Shown: positions 55,139 through 64,000 of the stretch, piece after piece
Numbering within the stretch: position 1 is the first letter of the stretch
Layout: each line of letters begins with the position of its first letter
Assembly (NCBI GenBank): GCA_947650285.1
Contig: CANTFL010001444.1
Location: 248,001 to 312,000 of the forward strand
Origin: Hyaloperonospora brassicae
Taxonomy: Eukaryota; Oomycota; Peronosporomycetes; Peronosporales; Peronosporaceae
DNA: 64,000 nucleotides
Direction: 5' to 3'
Made by a program: the position numbers and the translations under genes
Notes under the pieces: generated by a model
The model's input: only the letters and a program-made list of their open reading frames with translations
Told to the model about the DNA's origin: nothing
Database searches by the model: none

Positions 55139-58016
55139 CTAGTCGGGAGACTGAATACCCTCCAGCTCCGGTGCACATTCCGGTAGCTGACTGGTCAGCC
55201 CGGAATGAATAAGAGCCGAGTAGTGACGCGTCTCATAACGGAGAAGAAGCGGCTGTTGCTCCGGTGTAGATATCGTTGCAGCGATACCATCGCTGATGAG
55301 TTCGTGGACGGACAATGGACACTCACCCGCGCTCTCGATGACGCGGTTGTGACGTGTGACCGTTATTGGGACATATTTACGACAGCTCCACCGCGGTTGC
55401 ACGCCAGTCAATGCTTGCACAACATAAATAGCGCGCTGCAGAAAATTAGCTGCCATCCGGACGATCTCGCTGCTTGCCCAAACATCCTCACCTACAGTGG
55501 CCGTTATTTCGGAAAAAATAATTGCGTAGTCGATAAGGCACCATCTCATCTGAGAAGCCGACTCCTGTCGACTCATGGTCGTCCAGCCGCGTCGTACATT
55601 TGCCAGTGCGAGCCCTCGACGATCATAGGATAGTTGATCTTCCAAATTGAGAAGGCCTGAAAATTGCGTCCCGCGTTTGTTGCTAGCCGTGAGCTGATCT
55701 AGCACCGGATCGGGACCTCCCAGTGCTATCCGCCGCCTGAGCGATCGCCATCGCGAGGAAGTTGCCTGTAGCCGGAGTAAATACCGACCGGAACCTAAGT
55801 TGACGCTCCAACTCGGGCTTGCTGGTCGCGATGTCGGGTGTCCTAGCCCCCATGGGCAGTGTGGGCTCCCGCCGAGGGTTAGCGCGGGCAAGTAATTTGC
55901 GGAAGGTTTTTCGCTCCTGTCGTTTATATGTCATAAGTTCAGGTCAGGAATCAGCGGGCGCCGGGCCCCGCGTCTTACCGGCCGATTTACTAGATTTGTC
56001 CGCCTCTGTAAGTGGTGCCTTCTTGTTAGAAATTTGGTGCTTCGGCTAGTTCCCCGTCAAATTTGATGGGCTTGATGTTTCATGCGTTTTCTCGTTACTT
56101 CATCAACCTCGGCGTGAAGCTCCGTGTCCTCATCCTCTCGTGGCACATTGTAGGCGTCCGCCATGGAAATAGATCGATTGTTCGACACAGCAGGGGTTTC
56201 TCGGCTCCTGCGACTTCCCTTGACCGGTTTTGTCAGCCATGGCTGTCGGCCTGGTGGCACAGGTTCGATTTGAATATGAGCAAATTTTGCTCCTTGTTCC
56301 GTCTGTGGCGTGCTGCTGGTCGCTGTGCGTGCTGGTGAAGGACCAGACGTGTCCACTTCAACTTTATTAACTGGTCGTGATGGCGTGACCGCTGCCTGCG
56401 CCGCCTCGTCCGCCGCGGTTTGGAGTTGCAGTCTGTTCGCCGCCATGTCCTTAATTTCTGCCAGACTGGAAAAAGGCTTGGCGATTTCGTCGAGCTCTCT
56501 ACAGTCCTCTTCGGTGACGACTGTACCTCCCAGCCCTCGCAGAGCCTCGTCCGTGAAGCAGCAGCGCGCAAGAGTGTGTCCGATATTTCCTCATTGTAAT
56601 CATTTCAAACGGGAACCGACATTGGGGTATTCAACGATAATTGTTGTACCAAACCTCAGTAATCTAAAGACACCATCCAAAAACGTAGGGCATCCTGCCA
56701 GCTCAAAAGTAATCCTACATATATTGGATGTCCGATACTCAGTGTTGTGCGCGTCTAGGTCTTCTAAATCGAAATCAGTTGGGATTTTTGCCTTTAAGAA
56801 GGCCTCGATTCTCCCAATGTCGTTAAACCGGGTAAAATTGCGAAGATGTTCAGTATACTACACGCGCCGCCCGTCAAAGCCGCCATAGAGGCCCTGCTGA
56901 ATGAGCCAAATCGATCCTGTTGTCGGACCATGAGCAAATCGTAGTCGATAAACAGTACCATATAACGGAACGTGCACCTCTTTGTGCCGCGCGGCCGTCT
57001 CTCTCTTAAAGATATAAATGAATCGATTTTGTGACGTGGTCATAACTGATTGTCTTCGTCTGACTCAGCATTAGGTGGAGTGCTGAAAGGTTGATATGCG
57101 CCATCTCTGCCTATTCTAGGATGGTATCGGTAATAGCCTTGCTTGTCTGCCTGGTCACTTTAACTATCCCCGAGACCAGTCCAAGTGTAAAATCAATTCT
57201 ACTTTTACCTGGGTTTGTATAGTGCTGATTAGACGTAGACGCTTCTCACTTCAAAGGACATTCTTTTAAGAAGGCCGGCATGCGGCGGCAAGCTACCGTA
57301 CCTTCTACAAAACCCGCTATGAATACCCACTCGTCGTCTGTACCATCTCGAACCTGGAGCTGACCAGCTGCGGCTGCATCGATCACCTGAAGTCGTGCGA
57401 TGTCGACGCCGGAAAATGTTGCCGGACTAAACATAAAATCGGCAAGTGCCACTGCACCGATTTGTTTGTCTGCCTGGCGGGGGAGAGAAATTCCTTGACG
57501 AACCACTTTCGACCATTGATTGAAAACCGGCGCTTGGTCCCACTTGTGCTGACTCGACAGCTTGCGCACGATCTCTTTAAAAGCCCACTTGGTAGTTAAG
57601 AGTTCCCTCGAGATGCTCGTCGCCAGTAGTTACCAGTCGGCATAGGTTCCTTTACCAATCACAAATACCTTCTCAAACTGGCCCAAGAGGCTTGTAGATT
57701 CAGCCGCATTGAGCCTTAAGAACTGTTTTCTCTCGGCAGGAAGCTCTTCCGAGCTAACAGGAACGGTGTTATACACATCCGCGAATAACTACCGCACCCT
57801 CTGGCGATATGCTTCCAGATTCCAAACACCAGGACATTCGGCTATGTCGTCCACGAGCGCCACAAACATGGCTGCTGGTGAAACCTCCCGCCCGGATGGT
57901 GGGTAGAGGGGGGTATCTCCATCCTGTCTTACGGATTGAGAGCCATCAGCCATACGGTCAGTCGCGGCGGCGGCCCCAACCGCCATATCCTCCGCAGTAG
58001 ACGCATGTCCTTTCAC
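55139..58016 (-). pseudogene. LINE B ORF1, N-terminal and middle parts
   Basis: Several frames in order. 58016-57789 has AECPGVWNLEAYRQRVR. 57569-57246 has WSKVVRQGISLPRQADKQIG. 57043-56858 has VPLYGTVYRLRFAHGPTTGS. 56571-56057 has DMAANRLQLQTAADEAAQAA followed by a Pro/Ser-rich linker. 55934-55139 is a long tail. A proline-rich start lies near 58400-58250. Repeated stops show decay. This layout resembles Gag-like ORF1 proteins of LINEs that precede an APE endonuclease. Confidence 0.55.
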
Positions 58017-58429
58017 GGATCCTAACGGGAGTCGGGTATCTTGGTCCGTCTTCAGGGATGTTCCCTGATTATATCCGGTACGAGTACCGGCTTGGTCCAG
58101 CTCCGTTTTCTTGAGGCCTTTAAGAATGGAGAGGCCCGTCCCGGCGAGCGCAGGCTATGACGTCGAAAGAAATTTGCTTCTCGAAAGAGACTGCTTCCAC
58201 AGGAGGACTTGTGCTAAGCCGATTGTTCACATCCCGCGAGCTCTCTAGCTGATTTAATATCCAGGCCAGCCCTGAATTTTGCGGTCTCCCGTGGAGACGA
58301 ACTCCCTGTGGGAGGGACGAGAGGGCGCGCCGGCTTCGCCCCTCCGCCAGGGGGAGGCGTGTCCGGTGGCTCCATGTCGCCAGTTCCCAGCACCGTAGAA
58401 GCCGCTTGTACCTTTTATACTCCTCCTTG

Positions 58430-60250
58430 ATTCAATGAGATCGCTGCACCGCAGATTGGGGAGTGGGGCTTGAGTGATGGGGAATTTACATTGAGGAGAA
58501 CCAGGCCATTGATAGAAACGGAAACAGACCTCGTATTCTAGAATTCCTGGCTCCACGCCGTTGCCTTTTTTGCTGACTCGGATGCCAGCAAAATCGCCTC
58601 TCCCCGAGCCTGTGCGGAGGCAGTACTCCAGTACGATAGAGGCGGGTGATCGATAGCTCGGTGTTTTCTTCACTATGTTGCCCACTGTAAACTTAACGCT
58701 TGAGCTTCTTCGGAGTCCGACACGTGGGTTTCTTGAATACACCACGCCACAGGGCGTTCACGAAAAGGCCGACTGCGCCAAGCAGACATCCAGCTGGAGC
58801 GCACACTGTGTGTAAATCCACACACGTTCTGAGTAACGAATTTGGTGCTAGCCGTTCCCGACGAATGACTAGACACTTCATCGACCCTGCACGTAACCAC
58901 TCCGGGATTAACGCACTCCACCCAAACGCGTCCGCTCCCTGAAGATCATCCCCATGTAAATGCCCAGCTAGGTCCAACTGAAAATCGCCCTTAGTACAAA
59001 AGCAACTGATGAGCTCCAGCCGGGGTGAGAGCGTCAGCAAAAAACGTACAACAGCGCACCAATTCGCTTCTTGAGCATCGGCGGGATACAAATCCGAATT
59101 ATAGTGCGGGTTTTTTCTGAGCATCTGCAAGTGACGCCGTAGCAACCCCGAAGGCGAAGCACGTTCGCTTTGGCTGTCAGTTAAAGCTGTGATCTCCGCG
59201 TCGAATAAAAGAGCACAAACAAAATGCTGACTGAACCAGACCTTATCGCGCGGGTCACACAGTTTTAAAATGTCGTCTGCAGCGTGGTTGAGCTCCCGTA
59301 ATATGGACCAATCGTCCCTCGACTCTAGTAAAGTGGGTAAGTGGGGTAGTGTAGCTCGATACGTAATGCTTCCAATTTATTAATCAAGCCAAACATATAT
59401 CGGATGATCTTGGACCTGGACGCGATATGATTGAATCCCGACCAGGAGGCACTCCTGAAGCCAGCCAGTGGTCCAATGGACCAGGACTTGGACATCAAGG
59501 CTGTCCAGGAGCTCACCCGTAAAGTCGAAACGTCTCACGTGTTGAATTAAAAGCAGGGTATCGTGCGCTTCTGTGGCAATTTTACTTGAAGTCGAACCGT
59601 GAGCCTGAGGAAAAGGGGTGACTGCGGTTGTCGGTCATGCTAAACCGAGAGCGTACCAGACCGAAGGCCAGTCGTCCTTGTTGATACGACTGTCGTAGAG
59701 CGGATCATGGATCGGTTCGTCGACGTCCTCCATGTCGGTTGCGTTCAGGATATTGGCGATGTGCTTCTGACGGACCATAGGCGCCTCCGACGCCGGATCC
59801 TCCGAACTTGAGTCATGTCCACGCTATCGCGAATACACAGTCGAGAGCTGATTAGTGCTCGCAAGAACATACCCGGTAACAACAAGTTGTTGGGACCCGG
59901 CGACGGGAGATATGTCAGCAAGAAGGTCCTCGCGGACAACTATTGCTCGCTCTGTACTCCAAGAAGCATCCTCTTAACGTGGTGAAAGCTCTGTGCCGGG
60001 TGAGGCGCTGAACGGGGTGTCCCGGCCCGAGGCCTTGCGAGCCAACATCCGCTCAGTCAGTGTCGAGTAACTGATTGCTGTTAAATTCAGGTCCACGAGC
60101 TCCGCAGTGTTCTGCTGCTGCCGTCCTATCGGACACAGAAAGTTGGTGACAGCCGCCCTATCGGACACAGAAAGTTGGTGACAGCCGCTTACTTCTTAAA
60201 TGCTGAAAAGCATTCCCCGAAGGTCTACGAGCTTTCTAGAGCTGTCACTC
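58430..60250 (-). mobile_element. LINE C fragment (ORF1 end and endonuclease start)
   Basis: Minus strand. ORF1 C-terminal remnants run from about 60168 to 59370, with RINKDDWPSVWYALGLA and GELLDSLDVQVLVHW-like residues that align to LINE B 53400-53058. They are followed by an endonuclease start near 58790 (AWCIQETHVSDSEEAQALSL) that breaks off at about 58430, where LINE B begins. The rest of the element is missing. Confidence 0.65.
60125..60188. repeat. Tandem duplication, 2 x 32 bp
   Basis: The 32 bp unit starting CCTATCGGACACAG and ending GACAGCCGC occurs twice in succession, at 60125-60156 and 60157-60188, with no difference. It lies inside the LINE C remnant. Confidence 0.95.
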
Positions 60251-60421
60251 CCGTTATACAATTAGAAAGGCACTCGTCGTGCCCAGATATGTGTTGCACC
60301 GCGGTATGCGCATGCCTCCTTAGCAAAGGTATATGACCTAGCATTAAGTGAGGCATGATGTGGCTTGTGTCACCTGCTGCGTCTTGCACGCACCCATAAT
60401 TGCAGCCAGATCGACACCTCC

Positions 60422-60953
60422 TGTAGCGGAGCTACACAGCTCCTTAAGTCAGAGGAAGACTAAACGCTCTACGAGCAACTTTGTATCTACGAACCCGACT
60501 CAATGTGTCAACAGCTCAGAGAGCTAAGGTTTTGTTCAAAGAACCCGACTCAAAGAGTCAACAAGCTCAGAGAGCTTACGGTCCCTGTTCCAGGGGTACC
60601 AAACGATTCAGAAAATCAACGCACAGAGTGCACAAGGAGTAGCTTCCTTAACAAGGCGTTGCTACCTCCTCAACGATCACAAGACGCCTCAAAGAGGCAC
60701 GTGTCTACCGGATCAAAATGGGAACTGTATTTTTATTCTTCTTTTAACCTAAAAGAACACATTAGAACAACGTAATTAACCTACTCGCTAATGTCTTTGA
60801 ATAAACCTCCCAAAAGATCTCGTAATCAATGGTTGACAGACATCAGTCTTCAACAATTGATACTGTGTTCTAGTATCACTTTTAAAGGGGATCCCATCCC
60901 TCGTGTGCACCACACCTATTGTCGACTACCAGTCGACGTGTAACCCCGTTACA
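60422..60953 (-). repeat. Gypsy-type LTR, right copy (solo)
   Basis: About 532 bp starting TGTAGCGGAG and ending CCCCGTTACA, homologous to 318-802 in the same orientation. I saw no gag next to it and no target duplication (CCTCC on the left, CTAGG on the right), so it is treated as a solo or truncated LTR. Confidence 0.65.
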
Positions 60954-61689
60954 CTAGGTCTGAGCAAAAACACTTGCTTTATCTCATGGCGAGAAGTATT
61001 TGTACTGGTCAAGCGGCGTCACAGCAACTGTTATTGCAGGTGCCGAAGCTGTTGCGCTGTCGATAGCGGAAGCTCCTATACCGCTGTGTCAATAACACTA
61101 TTTGTAGCATCATGCCGGTAAGACTCAATCCTCTGTGCTCGATGTAGTGCACCAATTGCCGTTGGAAGTCACTTATGCGTTCAGCCCACATCGCATCCGC
61201 AAACTCACGTCTCCCCATAGCGTACGTATCCCAACTATATCGTCATGATTCCATGCAGTAGCATCGATAGGCCAAGTATCTACACGCTATCCGCAACCAA
61301 GTAGATCACACTCAACAGCTCCATTGGACCGTCGAGCCTGATAGACATTCGAATGTCTTCAGGTGACCCTACTTGGCTACATAGTCCAGCGGCGAGTCCG
61401 CAAACATTGTATCGATCAGACGCAAGAAGATCGTTGTATGCAATTCCGCGCGCGTAACCGTCGACAGCGACTCGTCCCGATCCTTCGACCCAGTCATACG
61501 TCACTGAGTTGCACTCGGCAGACGGTCAGTGCGTTTGCAGTTCGAAACAGAACCCGTCAAACCAAATGGGGATACGTTTGAGCAACTGCAAGAGGGACGA
61601 CGACACGCCGAATCATCCGCACTTAACCGCACCACGACTGTACCGTCATTGCATGCAAAGTGCGATTTTGCCACAGGGATCATCTGATT
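60954..61689. other. Region upstream of the phosphatase, possible gene remnant
   Basis: Contains the phosphatase promoter. On the minus strand two frames look somewhat protein-like: 61504-61280 with YDWVEGSGRVAVDGYARGIA, and 61218-61009 with RREFADAMWAERISDFQRQL. I do not recognise them and cannot join them. They may be a remnant or part of a small divergent gene. Confidence 0.35.
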
Positions 61690-64000
61690 ATGATATACGG
61701 TCGACTCGTGCCGCTCGTGGTGCTCGGCTTGCCACTCGCTGCGCTCACGGACGGAGCAGTCGACGCGCCCACGTCTGGTCTACGTCAAGTACGTTGCGAA
61801 AGCTGCAGTGCGTGTCGGTCAAGTCCCATTGGATGACGTGCACGGCCCACGTCAGCCAATGTCGACCGAAGTCTCATGCACGTGCTTTCATAACTCTTTT
61901 AGGTCATTGTGCTGTCTCGTCATGGCGTGCGCGGTCCCTATGGCATGGGAACTGAAGCGCCTTCGAAAGAGATGCTGGAAAAGTACGTGCGCAATCCAAG
62001 TGTCACTCTACCGCTGAGCGCCTACGAATGGGGCACTTCGGAGACGGAAGATCCAGCGGAGACTGTGTCACCCAAGCTCACGAAGCACGGCTTCTATGTT
62101 GTCGAGCGTATGGGAAAGGTATTTCTACGAGCTGTGCATTTTGTTGCTATGATTGACGGTGCAGTAGTATCTGTGTGGGGTGACGTGCTATGTATCGTCT
62201 CTCCTTTTTGTTGGCAGTACTTTCGAGATCACTTGTACCGTGAATTCCTGAACGCCACGTGTGACGAAACGTTCGCCTACGCGGACAACAACGAGCGAGA
62301 CAATGTGCGTACTGCATGTGCTCGTAGCAACGTCTTGTGTGCGGTAGGTGAATCGGGATTTCGGATGTTGATATGTGAAGGTGACAGCGGTCGCGTTTCT
62401 GAGCGGGCTGTATCCGCTGTGCAAAGATCTCGTGCCGATGACCACGGAGACGCGGCTTCTTTTTGAGCAGGGACAAGACCCTACAGCCAAGTGCCCTGTG
62501 TGCTCGAAAGCCAGTGCGTACTTGCAAGATGGGTCGAACAATGCTCCATCTACCTGTTTTGATTGTCTGAATCCCTCACGCTTTGTATCCACGATGGACT
62601 GTGTAGTGTACGAAGGCATCACTGGAAGCAATGACACGACGTTCGTGCTACAAGACATACGAGAGGAGGTTACTGCAGTCAACGACCTTCTTCAGTGTTG
62701 TGCCACATCTGTATGCAATCTTGTCGAGGAGTCTGCTAGCATGAAGTCAGCACAGAGCTCTGCCACGTGCGACCTGTTCGGAATTCCCACGACATGGAAT
62801 GGGGCGTTTTATATGCCCTGGAGCGACACCCTCTCGAACGCAAACTATTTCTCGGAATGGCTGCTGCTGCAAAGTCTCAACAACATGAGCCTGCCTTCGC
62901 AGTTTTCGTTCGAAACGATCTTGTCTCTGGCCAAGATCCACGAGGTTGCGTTCCGATCTGTTTTTGTGTATCCTAGCCGTCGTTTTACTGACGATCCCCA
63001 ACGTTGTTGTTGCTAGACTCACATGGACCTCATTACCAACGAAATCAATAGCGCAAGTTTTGGCGCGACACTCCTCGCCCATCTCACGGCTAGTTTCGAG
63101 CAGAACATTTTGCAAAAGGCGTTGCCCGTAGCGAAGGGTGACGGGCCTCACCTTGCGCAAGGACCGAACAATCGACTGCTGTATTATGCTGCCCATGATA
63201 TCAACCTGCTGTATGTCCGCAACTTGTTAAGGTTCGTTTGGAGATGGCTGGTTGTCGTAGCAATGGGTAGCATGCTTTTGTTACGAACACTTTTGCATGA
63301 CAACTCGTTTTCTGTTCAATAGACTACAGTGGTATACGAAAGGGTGGCATCCGCACCAGCCCGTACCAGGAAGCATGCTTGTTTTCGAGCTCCACGCAAC
63401 GCCAGCAAAAACCAAAGATGATCAGCCTTCTCGTGTCGTGTCAGAGTCCCGAAAGCTTGAGTCGGCAACTGCGACTGAGGAACACGCATCTTGGCGCGCC
63501 AGAGGGGAAAGCGGGCCGCACCGTGATAACGACAGTCGGTTCTACGTAAAGCTGTACTTCGTCGCGGCTTCTCCTGCACAAATTCGCAACGGTGATAAGT
63601 TGGGCCCTGAAAACGTGGGTTGTTCCTCTTTGCTGCATGCCAAGAGATCCGGTCTGACTCGAACTGTGTTTGTACGAGCAGCCTCCAGACCGTGTGCAAG
63701 TCACCATCCCGTCGTGCTCGGAGGAGATGGATATTGGCGATGGAACTACTGATATCCGCTGTCCGTTCTCGACGTTCAAGAAGCTGATTGGAAAGACTCT
63801 TAAGCACGCATGCGTCGCTGACACGCTGCGTCCATTTGTCGAGTCCCTGGTCGACAACGAACGACTGGACAGGGAATCTGCGAAAGATCGCGTCCGGGGT
63901 GTCAACACGAGCGACTTCGGTAGCCTCGACGACTCGCCAGAGGCAGCTGCTGTGCTCGATACGCTAGTGTGGGCAGTGTCCAGTTGCCTCGTCTTTTTCT
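61690..64000 (+). CDS. Histidine acid phosphatase, secreted or membrane-anchored, runs off the right edge
   Basis: Hydrolyses phosphomonoesters, possibly phytate-like substrates. Exons by eye: 61690-61788, 61903-62118, 62218-62317, 62388-62944, 63017-63231 and 63323 onward, all GT-AG with matching phase. A further intron is likely near 63617-63678. The N-terminus (MIYGRLVPLVVLGLPLAALT) is a signal peptide. The catalytic RHGVRGP is at residues 39-45, and AAHDINL, with the His-Asp proton donor pair, is at about 382-388. Between them are YADNNERDNVRTA (ADxxERT-like) and FLSGLYPLC. This order resembles AppA/Agp-type histidine acid phosphatases (family His_Phos_2). The last visible residues, VLDTLVWAVSSCLVFF, look like the start of a C-terminal membrane helix. 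The frame is open at the window end. Confidence 0.85.

Larger units (their letters stand above)
48105..58425 (-). mobile_element. LINE B, near full length, interrupted by a DNA transposon
   Basis: Minus strand. Element order: ORF1 (about 58400-55139, then 53680-53058 beyond the DNA transposon at 53683-55037), endonuclease (about 52600-51640), RT (51399-50000), linker (50194-49478) and zinc-binding domain (48788-48306), ending at about 48110. Its 3' end abuts the truncated LINE A, and its 5' end abuts LINE C. The total without the insert is about 9 kb, long for a LINE, so two overlapping insertions in the ORF1 part cannot be excluded. All frames are broken by stops or shifts. Confidence 0.75.

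Overview
The window looks like nuclear DNA of an oomycete, most likely a Phytophthora or downy-mildew type genome in the Peronosporales. The main evidence is a gene on the minus strand at 25365-28779. It joins a seven-helix receptor-like region to a phosphatidylinositol-phosphate kinase, a fusion characteristic of oomycetes. Short GT-AG introns, a compact gene island, and abundant Copia, Gypsy and LINE retroelements agree with this. I recognised nothing bacterial.

Layout. 1-802 is the edge of a decayed Gypsy element (minus strand) with its LTR. 985-3989 and 22225-25228 are two nearly identical 3.0 kb arms of an inverted duplication. Each carries a complete eight-exon gene for coatomer subunit zeta. 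Between the arms lies 18 kb of transposon-derived and AT-rich DNA. It contains a decayed Copia element (4150-9001), a 466 bp perfect inverted repeat (9289-9754 and 15136-15601) around 5.4 kb of AT-rich DNA without genes, and a structurally complete Copia element (15657-21941) with 353 bp LTRs and a GAAAC target-site duplication. That Copia is inserted inside one arm of an older, diverged inverted repeat.

22-41 kb is a gene island: coatomer zeta (-), GPCR-PIP kinase (-), a mitochondrial citrate/oxoglutarate-type carrier (+), a CaMKK/LKB1-like protein kinase (-), an unrecognised multi-exon gene (+), a DUF1765/UPF0592-like gene (-), and an alanine-rich hypothetical gene (-). Two of these genes share a 153 bp divergent promoter region, and two converge with only 75 bp between their stop codons.

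42.8-60.3 kb is a stack of three LINE elements, all on the minus strand. They are interrupted by a pair of Gypsy-type LTRs full of hairpins (43747-44822) and by a small terminal-inverted-repeat DNA transposon (53683-55037). A second Gypsy LTR lies at 60422-60953. The window ends inside a secreted, probably membrane-anchored histidine acid phosphatase gene (61690 to the right edge).

Exon joins were worked out by eye from reading frame, splice-site consensus and phase. They are firm for coatomer zeta, the kinase and the DUF1765 gene. They are good for the phosphatase up to 63323, and partial for the GPCR-PIP kinase and the unrecognised gene at 34.4-35.6 kb.
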